64,000 nt of DNA, from NCBI GenBank assembly GCA_049487715.1, contig CP150559.1:372001-436000 (forward strand). The letters are read 5' to 3'. The stretch comes from Pycnococcus provasolii (Eukaryota; Chlorophyta; Pseudoscourfieldiophyceae; Pseudoscourfieldiales). The notes under the pieces are model-generated. The model ran no database searches and was not told the origin of the DNA. It saw only the letters and a program-made list of their open reading frames with translations. A program made the translations under genes and the position numbers. Of this stretch, positions 56,116 through 64,000 are shown piece by piece (the stretch's first letter is position 1; every line of letters begins with the position of its first letter).

Positions 56116-57546
56116 ATGAATATGCAGAATATGCGTCAAACGTCGTTATCCTCGTCGCAGGTTCACGGGAATTCAAGGAAGCGTCCTTCGTTTCGTTGGA
56201 GTCAGCAGCAGCAGAACCAGCAACATTCACATAACAACAATTACAATTACAATAATGCGTGGGTGTGCACGCGCAACTACTCGAATAACTCCATAGCAGC
56301 AGCGGCAGCCGCCTCCTCCTCCTCCTCCTCCTCCTCCTCCTTCTCGTCGTCGTCGTCCACATCCACCGCCTTTACCACCTCACAGTCAGCAGCCTTTCCA
56401 CTCGCCGCCGCACGACGCAGCAGCAGCTACAACAACAACAACTACGCCTCGCTCGCAAGCTCGCAACTCGTCGTCCCTCGCGCTGTCATGGAGCCGCGCA
56501 AGCTGTCCCAAACAGAACGCAAGTCCATCGACGACGCTCTCCAGCTGGGATCGGGATACGAGGTGGAGCATGCGGCAATGCTCAAAACCATCCAGACCAC
56601 AACAGGCTCGGGCAAGTTCCTGAGCGGGTACACCGACGAGGTGCTCGACGAGGCGTACGAGAGGTGCCGCGTCATCACCGCGGAGTACGCCAAGACGTTC
56701 TACCTAGGAACCAAGCTCATGTCCGACGAAAAGCGGCGAGCGACGTGGGCCATCTACGTGTGGTGCCGGCGAACGGACGAGCTCGTCGACGGGCCCAACG
56801 CAAGCCGCATCACGCCCATGGCACTGCAGAGGTGGGAGGACAGGCTTCGCGCGTGCTTCGACGGCCGGCCGTTCGACGTGCTCGACGCCGCGCTCGCTGA
56901 CACGGTGGCGCGGTTTCCGCTCGAGGTGCAGCCGTTCGTCGACATGGTGGACGGCATGCGCATGGACCTCATCAAGCAGCGGTACCAGACGTTCGACGAG
57001 CTGTACGAGTACTGCTACCGCGTCGCGGGTACCGTGGGTCTGATGACGACGCCGGTGATGGGCATTCACCCCGACTTCAAGGGCGACGTCGAGGCTGTTT
57101 ACGAGGGTGCGCTCGCGCTAGGAACGGCGAACCAGTTGACGAACATCCTGCGTGACGTTGGCGAGGACCTGCGCGAACGCAATCGCATCTACGTGCCCCT
57201 CGATGAGCTGAACCAGTTTGGTATCACGGAGAGCGACCTCGTCAACTACAAGATACGCGACCCCATCACAGGGAAGGTGGATGACCGGTGGAGATCCTTC
57301 ATGAAGTTCCAGATTGCGCGCGCGAGAGAGTACTTCACAAGGGCTGAGTCTGCGGCGAGGTGCCTCGACCCGTCCGCAGCGTGGCCCGTGTGGAGCGCTC
57401 TTGTCATCTACCGCGGAATTCTCGACGCCATCGAGGAGAATGACTACGATAACCTCAGCCAGCGTGCGTACGTGTCTAAGATGCAGAAGTTTGCGATGTT
57501 GCCGCAGACGTACATCGAGAGCAAGCAGTTTAAGCCTGTGCTGTGA
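56116..57546 (+). CDS. PSY: Phytoene synthase
   Basis: A 476-aa plastid enzyme that condenses two geranylgeranyl diphosphates to phytoene, the first committed step of carotenoid synthesis. The first ~120 residues are Ser/Gln/Asn/Ala-rich and serve as transit peptide plus linker (a poly-Ser run from a TCC repeat at 56310-56345). The catalytic core runs from '[14 protein letters not shown]' to the C-terminus, with first Asp-rich site '[12 protein letters not shown]', second site '[20 protein letters not shown]' and '[18 protein letters not shown]'. The downstream region '[18 protein letters not shown]' is typical. The ATG at 56116 ('MNMQNMRQ') is the first in frame with a reasonable targeting sequence; 56122 is equally possible. 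Intronless. Confidence 0.97.
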   Translation: MNMQNMRQTSLSSSQVHGNSRKRPSFRWSQQQQNQQHSHNNNYNYNNAWVCTRNYSNNSIAAAAAASSSSSSSSSFSSSSSTSTAFTTSQSAAFPLAAARRSSSYNNNNYASLASSQLVVPRAVMEPRKLSQTERKSIDDALQLGSGYEVEHAAMLKTIQTTTGSGKFLSGYTDEVLDEAYERCRVITAEYAKTFYLGTKLMSDEKRRATWAIYVWCRRTDELVDGPNASRITPMALQRWEDRLRACFDGRPFDVLDAALADTVARFPLEVQPFVDMVDGMRMDLIKQRYQTFDELYEYCYRVAGTVGLMTTPVMGIHPDFKGDVEAVYEGALALGTANQLTNILRDVGEDLRERNRIYVPLDELNQFGITESDLVNYKIRDPITGKVDDRWRSFMKFQIARAREYFTRAESAARCLDPSAAWPVWSALVIYRGILDAIEENDYDNLSQRAYVSKMQKFAMLPQTYIESKQFKPVL

Positions 57547-58050
57547 GATGTTTGTGAATTTTTTTTTTCCCTGGGACGGTGTGGTGCTACAAGGCGAAGT
57601 AATACCACCAGCAAATAAGATTAGTTCTTTCACTCCCTCCCTCCCTCCCTCCCTCACTCTCTTCTTTCATTTGCTCTTTCTCAAATCCTAACCACAGAGT
57701 TCGAGTTGCGCCCAAACCAGCTCACGCTCACCGCTCACCGTAACCCTCACCCGTAAAACCCAGATTCGGGTTTTTCGGGTTTCTCTCCAAGTTTTTTGGG
57801 CCTTGTTTTTCGCCCTGGAGGGCGTGATTTCCCTCGTCGTACCGGTACTGTACCACTCACTTCACCTGTCCCTTTTTTGCTTCCTGATATTCTTTCTTTT
57901 TCCGAATAATAATGAGACTATCGACGGCATCGCCATCGCCATCGCCATCGGCATCGCCATCGCCCTGCCCCTTTGGCCCTTTGGATCGTCCTCCGCTCGG
58001 CCCCTTAAGGCTTAAGGCGCCTTAAGACACGGCCGCCGCCATAAGCCATA
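57547..58050. other. Intergenic region without a gene
   Basis: Contains CCCTCCCT runs (57635-57655) and GCCATC repeats near 57930-57960; no supported ORF and no TTAGGG block. Confidence 0.6.
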
Positions 58051-60063
58051 ATGTCTGCTTGCCGTCCTCACAACCGCGGGCTTGGGTTTGGTTGGGTTTG
58101 GCGGGCTTCGTTGGGTTTGTGGGTTTGGTTGGGTTGCCTCTGCTTCGCTGGGATCCCGGGCTGGGATTTGCCTTTGGGATCCGCACTTGCCGTTTCTTCA
58201 CCGTCCTTGTCGTCTGAGTCGGAGTCGGATGAGCTCCGGCCGGGGTGGTTGCCAGGGTGGTTGCAAGGCCGGGCCCCGTTGTTTGGGCTCTCAAGGGCGC
58301 GCGTTTCTCTTCGCTCAAGGCGACACCTCTCGTTCCTAGGACCTCGGTCGTCGCACAACTCGCACGGACACCACCACCACCACCACCACGAGTCGGAGTC
58401 GGAGTCGGAGTCGGAGTCGGAGCCGCCGTCATCGCCGTCGCAACACGACGATGAACAAGACGCAAGAGGCAGTATAGGAAAGGAGCACGTGCGCTCGTCA
58501 TCAAGCAGCCTGAGTGCCGAAGCGAGCAGTCAGGTGGTGACCGGAGGCCGCCTGAAGGCGGTCATCGTCTCCGCGTCGCGCGGGTACCACAACTACCGAC
58601 ACGAGGCTGCTGCCGTTGGCATGTACGACCTGCTGCTGCGACGTGGTATTCCAAGCGGCGACATTATCGTCATGGCAAGCGGAGATGTGGCCACGCACCC
58701 GCTGAACCGGTTGGGAGGAGTCATGTCGCCGTTCACAAGACGCGACGTGTGGTACCGTGTCGACCCTAAAAAGGAGGACGGCGCAGATAGCGGCGTCTTC
58801 CTCGGCGAGAGTGTCACGAGCCGCAACTTCGTCGCGGCGCTTACGGGCGACCCGACGAAGTTCGACGGCGCCGGCAACTCGGCACGCAAGGCGGCGACGC
58901 TGGTGACGAAGCCGGAGGACCACGTGCTCGTGTTTTTCAGCGGCAATGCCGCACTCGGCCATCTCGCGTTCCCTCTATGGCCCGAGGACGTTCTGTGGAA
59001 ACACGAGCTGCGCGACGCGCTCAAGGCGGTGCTTGCGACACGCGTCTTGGTTGTTCTCGACACGCCATTCGCCGCCTCCGCCATCGCGGAACCCATTCCC
59101 CACAATTCTCTCTTTCTCGTCGCGACGGCGGCAAACCAGCCGAGCCACGCGACGGGATGCATGGCTGAAATGGACGAGCAGACGGGCGAGCGCCCGCGTG
59201 AGCCGCTGCCCTGCGACCAGAGCCTGTTCAGCAGGCGTCTGTTCGAGGTGCTCGCGATTCCCTCGGACATGGAGTCGCTCGACATCGTGGGTCTTTACGA
59301 GTCCGTGGCGAACTACACGGCACCGCTGCAAAATGCAAGCCTGGTGCACGCGAGTGAGTGGAAGCTGGACGAGATTCGCTCGAGCTTTCCTCCAACGCAC
59401 TTCTTCGGCAAGATCACGACGAAGGAGAAGCGCGAGCGCTTTGAGGCGCTCGAGAAGGGCGAGCTCGTCGTCGCGGCCGCTGTTCCCGATAATCCCGTTG
59501 ATCAGGCTGAGATTTGGCGCGAGGCACTTGAGCTTGACAAGAGGCGCGGCATCGTCACGACGGAGGAGGGCGTACGTCTTGCCCTTGCGCGCGAGTTCAT
59601 GACAGCTCAGATGCGCGGCGGTGTGGTGATTGGCAAGACGTATGGTGGCGACCGATTCGACTACGAGTACGAGCACGTGAAGGATGAGAATCTTCACCTG
59701 AGGCGCAACATCACCGCACTGGAGAGTCGTTTGTTTTCCGACTCGAGCTTGCTAGGCTTCGAGAGCCTTCAGGGCAAGCTTCGCAATCCTGACGGCATTT
59801 TCGACCCTAAGTGTTATCAGGAGTACTTTCGCACGTGGGCAGGCACGTGCGGTGCTCTCGGCGACGTCGTCCCTCACGAGATGTTGCTGGAGGTGCCTGG
59901 AAGTCTGAGCAGCGCGTGCTACTTCAAGCTGAAGGCGACGGAGTTGGCGCGCATTCTGCTCGCGACGTGCGGTTCGTTTTCGGCCGACGAGCCTGACGGA
60001 TACTACAGCAGCAACGTGGGCGGGAACGTCGTCAGGCTAGAGACTCTGAGTCCGGAGAGCTGA
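58051..60063 (+). CDS. Legumain-family (C13) protein lacking both catalytic residues
   Basis: A 670-aa protein. 'WRASLGLWVWLGCLCFAGI' is a signal peptide; residues ~100-160 are low complexity with poly-His and (SE)n from GAGTCG repeats. From ~175 the legumain fold is clear: 'KAVIVSASRGYHNYRHEAAA', 'LLRRGIPSGDIIVMASGDVA', 'SVTSRNFVAALTGDPTKFD', 'FLVATAANQPSHATGC'. The catalytic His of 'SDHG' is replaced by Asn in 'FFSGNAALGHLAFP' (N299) and the catalytic Cys of 'EACESGS' by Pro in 'LDTPFAASAIAE' (P339). The C-terminal ~100 residues keep a legumain prodomain-like Cys pattern ('YFRTWAGTCGALGD', 'ACYFKLKATELARILLATCG'). Secretory or vacuolar location is expected; a non-proteolytic role is inferred. 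Confidence 0.88.
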   Translation: MSACRPHNRGLGFGWVWRASLGLWVWLGCLCFAGIPGWDLPLGSALAVSSPSLSSESESDELRPGWLPGWLQGRAPLFGLSRARVSLRSRRHLSFLGPRSSHNSHGHHHHHHHESESESESESEPPSSPSQHDDEQDARGSIGKEHVRSSSSSLSAEASSQVVTGGRLKAVIVSASRGYHNYRHEAAAVGMYDLLLRRGIPSGDIIVMASGDVATHPLNRLGGVMSPFTRRDVWYRVDPKKEDGADSGVFLGESVTSRNFVAALTGDPTKFDGAGNSARKAATLVTKPEDHVLVFFSGNAALGHLAFPLWPEDVLWKHELRDALKAVLATRVLVVLDTPFAASAIAEPIPHNSLFLVATAANQPSHATGCMAEMDEQTGERPREPLPCDQSLFSRRLFEVLAIPSDMESLDIVGLYESVANYTAPLQNASLVHASEWKLDEIRSSFPPTHFFGKITTKEKRERFEALEKGELVVAAAVPDNPVDQAEIWREALELDKRRGIVTTEEGVRLALAREFMTAQMRGGVVIGKTYGGDRFDYEYEHVKDENLHLRRNITALESRLFSDSSLLGFESLQGKLRNPDGIFDPKCYQEYFRTWAGTCGALGDVVPHEMLLEVPGSLSSACYFKLKATELARILLATCGSFSADEPDGYYSSNVGGNVVRLETLSPES

Positions 60064-60777
60064 GTGTGTCAAGCTTTTAATGTATTGCAACCAAACACGA
60101 TTTTTTTTTCTCCTTCTCCTTCTCTTTCTTTCTTTCATTGCATCCTTTAGTGCACTGTGAATCGTTACTATAGTACCTGTCACGAATAGTAGTACAGTAC
60201 TGTACTAATTAATTCCTAGATAGTACTAGTTACGATAGGGGATAGTCCTATGAAGATGTTCGACAGTTGTTCGTCGACTCGAGACGTTTTCCCGTGTCAT
60301 AGGTAGGAAAAGCCAGTCAGCCCCCAGGTCGCACTTTACCATAGGCCCTACCACTAGGAAGTAAGTTGAAAAGTGGCCGGGTTAGTGACTTTAACTTGGG
60401 GATACCTCCTGCTGATCGATCGATCAGTCAAGGGGAATGCTGTTGCGGGTCCCGCATCAGGACCAGCCTGTGTAGCCTGCGTTGTGGATAGCCGAACGCT
60501 GACCCCCGGGCAGCCGGGCGGGCAGACAGGAAGGGGGGGGGGGGGGGGGGGATGTGATGGACCCCGGTGAATTCGCGGTTCAGATTCCGGGTTCCTGGAA
60601 TTACCTTACCGCAGTCGTTCGTTCAGACTTCCGAGTCCCCTCAAACTGATCCCTGAGGCTCGAGCCCTATCTTATTCTCCCGGGACTTTCCCGTTGCTTT
60701 TCCTTCTCGCCGTTTCCACGCCCACCACGCCGTCGGTCGCCTCAGCTCATCAAACCTTATTGTTACTTCAGCGAATC
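60064..60777. other. Intergenic region with poly-G tract
   Basis: Non-coding; a G19 homopolymer at 60533-60551 and a GATC-rich palindromic spot (GATCGATCGATC, about 60415-60426). The KAS I frame extends to 60694 but its better start is downstream. Confidence 0.6.
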
Positions 60778-62142
60778 ATGGCGATGAATCTGTCTTCCTC
60801 CTCTCGTGTGTCTTCGTCTGCTCGTGCGCATGTGTCTGGGGCTCGTCATGCTCGCAATGTTCGTGCCTCAGCAGCAAAGCGCGATCCGTCGCAGCGTATC
60901 GTCATCACAGGTATGGGTGTTGCGAGTGTGTTTGGTACCGATCCTAGTAAATTCTACGAACACCTTCTCGCAGGTGACTCGGGTGTGAAGACCATCGACC
61001 GCTTCGATCCTGAGGCGTTCCCGACGCGATTTGCCGCGCAGATCACCGACTTTGACGTCGAGGGGATCATCGATCACAAAAATAACCGACGCATGGACGA
61101 CTGCCTCCGCTACGCGCTCGTCTCGGGAAAGAAAGCCATGATGTCCGCAGGCATCGAAATCGGAAACGAGGCGTTCGAGAAACTCAACAAGGACAGGTGC
61201 GGAGTGCTCATCGGCTCGGGCATGGGTGGTCTCACCGTGTTCCAGGACGGAGTGACGAACCTCGTCACGAAGGGTGTGAAGAAGATCTCGCCCTTCTTCA
61301 TCCCATACGCCATCACAAACATGGGTGGTGCACTGCTCGCCATCGACGCGGGATTCACCGGTCCCAACTACTCCATCTCCACAGCCTGCGCGACGTCCAA
61401 CTACGCGTTCCACGCCGCCGCCACGCACATCCGCAACGGAGACGCCGACCTCATAGTGTGCGGAGGAGCGGAGGCACCCATCATCCCCGTCGGACTCGGA
61501 GGTTTCGTTGCATGCCGCGCACTCTCGACGCGCAACGACGAGCCGCATCTGGCGTCCCGGCCGTGGGATAAGAACCGCGACGGTTTCGTCATGGGAGAGG
61601 GTGCGGGTGTCCTCGTCATGGAGAGCCTCGAGCACGCCATGGCCCGCGGAGCACCAATCGTCGCCGAGTACCTCGGCGGTGCCATTAACTGCGACGCGCA
61701 CAACATGACGGACCCGCGCCCTGATGGATCGGGTGTCGCGGCGTGCATGGAACTTGCGATCAAGGATGCGGGCATCGACAAGGACATGATTAACTACATC
61801 AACGGCCATGCGACGTCCACACCAGTCGGCGACCTCTGCGAGGTGCGCGCGATCAAGTCGTGCTTCTCCGGCGACACGAGCCACATGAAGATGAACGCGA
61901 CGAAGAGCATGGTGGGACACTGCCTCGGCGCGGCGGCTGGAGTGGAGGCGGTCGCGGTGCTCAAGGCGATCGAGACAGGATACCTGCACCCGACGCTCAA
62001 CCAGGATGACATCGAGGATGAGGTTTCAATCGACACGTGCGCGAGCGGAAAGGTGCACCACCCCGTCACGGCGGCGCTGAGCAACTCGTTCGGCTTCGGA
62101 GGCCACAACAGCGCTGTCATCTTCGCGCCGTTCGAGGAGTAG
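60778..62142 (+). CDS. KAS1: 3-oxoacyl-[acyl-carrier-protein] synthase I (KAS I), plastid
   Basis: A 454-aa condensing enzyme of plastid type II fatty-acid synthesis, which elongates acyl-ACP with malonyl-ACP. From the ATG at 60778 the first ~38 residues ('MAMNLSSSSRVSSSARAHVS' onward) are a typical transit peptide, followed by 'RIVITGMGVASVFGTDPSKF'. The Cys-His-His triad is intact: C204 in 'STACATSNYAF', H344 in 'NGHATSTPVGD', H381 in 'TKSMVGHCLGAAAG'. Other family blocks: 'GSGMGGLTVFQDGV', 'SPFFIPYAITNMGGALLAID', 'SRPWDKNRDGFVMGEGAGVL', 'NSFGFGGHNSAVIFAPFEE'. It resembles plant KAS I more than KAS II. The longer frame to 60694 would put a hydrophobic stretch before the transit peptide and is less likely. 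TGTAA lies ~95 bp after the stop. Confidence 0.96.
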   Translation: MAMNLSSSSRVSSSARAHVSGARHARNVRASAAKRDPSQRIVITGMGVASVFGTDPSKFYEHLLAGDSGVKTIDRFDPEAFPTRFAAQITDFDVEGIIDHKNNRRMDDCLRYALVSGKKAMMSAGIEIGNEAFEKLNKDRCGVLIGSGMGGLTVFQDGVTNLVTKGVKKISPFFIPYAITNMGGALLAIDAGFTGPNYSISTACATSNYAFHAAATHIRNGDADLIVCGGAEAPIIPVGLGGFVACRALSTRNDEPHLASRPWDKNRDGFVMGEGAGVLVMESLEHAMARGAPIVAEYLGGAINCDAHNMTDPRPDGSGVAACMELAIKDAGIDKDMINYINGHATSTPVGDLCEVRAIKSCFSGDTSHMKMNATKSMVGHCLGAAAGVEAVAVLKAIETGYLHPTLNQDDIEDEVSIDTCASGKVHHPVTAALSNSFGFGGHNSAVIFAPFEE

Positions 62143-62308
62143 ACGCCCCCGTCGTGTGGGCGTTCGTCATACCAACACGGAACAAAGAAAGGCTGTTAGA
62201 GAGGATTGTGGGGAGGACCAAAGAAAAAAGAAATAGTGTAACCGCATTGAAGGATAAATGCATGCAAAATCGAAGAAACAAAAAACTTGTACCGAGTTAC
62301 TTTTCAGT

Positions 62309-64000
62309 TCAGAGAGGTCCTTCCATCCCTCCCTGGCTTGCGATCTGCGGTGTGCGCGCGTGACGCGTCGCTGGCCTTGCCTCGAAGATTGCCGACCTTG
62401 CATCAAATGGACCAGTGCCCGAAGGCACTGAGCTCGTGCTCGCAGACGCGTAGAGGCCACCTGAAAGCTTCGGCATGCTAAATTCCGGCTCGGGCGTGGA
62501 CCGACGCTGCAAAGGAAGATTGCGATTCTGGTGGTGGCCACCACGTCCACTCGTCTGCTCGGTGCGCGAGCCGGTGCGACGCGGAAACGACGGAGAGTTC
62601 GGGAACGGAGACTCGTCAGCGGGGAAGGAGTTGAGGTCACCCTCGCTCCTTTCCGCCTCCTGCCAGACAGCCGTTAGGTACTGTGCACGTGCGCCATCGT
62701 CCATCTCGGGGCTATGAGCTCTCCCAGAGATGGTCCCTCCGCCGGGAGCAGTCAGAGGTCTTCCGTGAACGTCGTACGGATTTTGCCCGATGTGTGCGCC
62801 CCACGTATACAGCGTCTGCTGCTGCTTCTTGCGCGCGCGCAACTGGCCACCCGCTCGACGTCGACCCATGTACTCGGAGCTTGACCCGAACAGCTTTGCC
62901 TGCTTCGGATCTAGCAGTTCGCGGCTGCCAATGCCGCCAAACTGGTTATGAAACGACTCCATCACCTTAACATTTGTCGCCTTGCCGCCACCCACGTTGC
63001 TCCAGTGCATGCGATCGCCTGACAGATCGTTGCGTAGCTTGTCGAAGAGAATCTTGATCTCGTCAATGCGATCCGCAAGCTCGTTCACAAGCTCGGCGTC
63101 AGCCTTGAGGCCAAGTTCATGGTCGGTGGATGCCGAAAGGTCACGTAGGCGCAGTGCGATCGCCGTATCTCCACCTCGCACGCTCTCCTCGAGCGTGGCA
63201 AGCGCCCTCTCGATCGCGAGACGATCAGCCTTCTCGGAGATTTGCGCCTCGAGATCAGAGCGCATGGACGTTCGCGCATCGCTCGCACTAGACGTCACGC
63301 CGTCAGCCACCTCCTTTAGCTTGGCGGGCGTGACAACACCCGCCTTATCCGCCTTCTCGCGCTCGAGCACATCGGCAAAGTCAGCCACCGCGGTGAGGCG
63401 ACCGCCCAGTTTGTCGAGGTCCGCCCGCACAGGCGCTATGCCCTCGCTGACACCAGCCTTGATCTGCTCGGGCACACCTTCACGGAACACGGTCCAAGCC
63501 TCCTCAAGGCTTGCACGCGATGACTCCGCGGCGACCAGGCGCTTGTCCAGCTCCGCGTGCCGCCGTTGTGCCATCGCATTGTTGTCACGGCCCTCCGCGA
63601 GCGCCATGGTCGCCGTCTTGTCCACCTGGTCGACTCGATCGAGCGCCGTGAGGGTTCGATCTTCGTGCACCGCAATCGTCTCCATGGCTGTGCTGCGAAA
63701 TTCCTCAAGCTGATAAAGCCTCGTTGCCAGGTCCTTGGCAGCGTTTTGATTACCGGTCGACTGCGCGGAGAACATGCGCGCCGCCGCCTCGGCGCGATCC
63801 GCGGCATCCATAGCCTCCGCCTGCCGCTTTGCGGTCGCTTCGAGCATCATGCGCATGCTCGCCTGCGCGGCATCCCACTCAGCGCGCAGCGATGAGGCGG
63901 ACGCCATTGCCTCCGTGGCCTGCTTGCCTGCCGTCTGCGCAGCCTGTAGGACGCGTTCGCTGTGTGCCTGCGCTGCTCGGGCAACCTCGAGCACTTCAGC
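62309..64000 (-). CDS. Coiled-coil protein, 5' end beyond the window
   Basis: At least 561 residues; the start lies off the right edge (the first in-window Met-like codon is GTG). Residues to ~320 are continuous heptad coiled coil rich in Ala, Glu and Arg. A conserved-looking globular segment follows: 'DEIKILFDKLRNDLSGDRMH', 'KVMESFHNQFGGIGSRELLD', 'KLFGSSSEYMGRRRAGGQLR'. The C-terminus is Ser/Pro/Gly-rich, with 'TLYTWGAHIGQNPYDVHGRP', and disordered. No family is recognised; cytoskeletal or basal-body roles are possible but not shown. Tail-to-tail with KAS I. Confidence 0.75.
   Translation of the reverse strand, partial: AEVLEVARAAQAHSERVLQAAQTAGKQATEAMASASSLRAEWDAAQASMRMMLEATAKRQAEAMDAADRAEAAARMFSAQSTGNQNAAKDLATRLYQLEEFRSTAMETIAVHEDRTLTALDRVDQVDKTATMALAEGRDNNAMAQRRHAELDKRLVAAESSRASLEEAWTVFREGVPEQIKAGVSEGIAPVRADLDKLGGRLTAVADFADVLEREKADKAGVVTPAKLKEVADGVTSSASDARTSMRSDLEAQISEKADRLAIERALATLEESVRGGDTAIALRLRDLSASTDHELGLKADAELVNELADRIDEIKILFDKLRNDLSGDRMHWSNVGGGKATNVKVMESFHNQFGGIGSRELLDPKQAKLFGSSSEYMGRRRAGGQLRARKKQQQTLYTWGAHIGQNPYDVHGRPLTAPGGGTISGRAHSPEMDDGARAQYLTAVWQEAERSEGDLNSFPADESPFPNSPSFPRRTGSRTEQTSGRGGHHQNRNLPLQRRSTPEPEFSMPKLSGGLYASASTSSVPSGTGPFDARSAIFEARPATRHARTPQIASQGGMEGPL

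Noticed and set aside
60868-61989. 373-codon minus-strand frame opposite KAS I
   Set aside because: Antisense shadow; KAS I has its full catalytic triad in the sense frame.
1-64000. tRNA, rRNA, riboswitch or CRISPR features
   Set aside because: None found by eye: no tRNA A/B-box pairs with a cloverleaf, no rRNA-like blocks and no regularly spaced repeat arrays. A tRNAscan/Infernal run would settle it.

Overview
The window is nuclear DNA from a unicellular photosynthetic eukaryote, most likely a green alga. Supporting this are plant-type plastid genes (phytoene synthase, a KAS I-type ketoacyl-ACP synthase and a fibrillin/PAP-domain protein with N-terminal targeting sequences), eukaryotic housekeeping genes (CCT3, H2A.Z, DCP1, UBXN11), hydroxyproline-rich-glycoprotein-like Pro/Ser tracts, gametolysin-family (M8) and legumain-family relatives, and TGTAA motifs shortly after several stop codons, as in green-algal poly(A) signals. 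A dynein-arm assembly factor (DNAAF5/HEATR2) implies that the lineage builds or recently built motile flagella. Genes are dense, C/G-ending in codon use and almost all intronless; the only intron I can place with confidence is in H2A.Z.

Layout. 0-10 kb: DNAAF5; a desulfurase/TtcA fusion on the opposite strand; a Cys-rich small ORF; a small Ala/Ser-rich protein; a GFA-family protein; a PAP2 phosphatase. 10-18 kb: a repeat/propeller-RNase H fusion; a secreted Pro-rich WSC-like protein; a HAD hydrolase; a peroxiredoxin-like/fibrillin fusion. 17.8-19.4 kb: a small transposon with perfect 22-bp inverted ends and a frameshifted ORF. 19.8-24 kb: a plastid membrane protein, H2A.Z and a 1.4-kb gene-free stretch with a strong hairpin. 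23.7-29.1 kb: a giant membrane protein built on a leishmanolysin fold whose zinc site is destroyed. 30-47 kb: UBXN11, a TPR protein, TMEM86/YhhN, CCT3, a membrane glycoprotein, DCP1, a coiled-coil repeat protein, a TIR-SAM-ARM protein and a histidine phosphatase. 48-51 kb: a low-complexity repeat protein with a CXXC-like tail and a Cys/Met-metabolism PLP enzyme. 51.4-55.6 kb: a 4.2-kb class II transposon with a THAP/DDE transposase converging on a decayed Rad2/XPG-type nuclease-SWIM gene. 56-64 kb: phytoene synthase, a catalytically dead legumain homologue, KAS I, and a coiled-coil protein running off the right edge.

Cross-cutting themes. Telomere-type TTAGGG/CCCTAA blocks occur repeatedly, and every one lies in a 5' (promoter-side) intergenic region, never between convergent genes. 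Two protease-family proteins have lost their catalytic residues. Several proteins are domain fusions (desulfurase-TtcA, Prx-like-fibrillin, RNase H fusion, TIR-SAM-ARM). I saw no rRNA, convincing tRNA, CRISPR array or operon. Start sites are inferred from ATG position and composition. Family assignments are from recognised motifs, not database searches.
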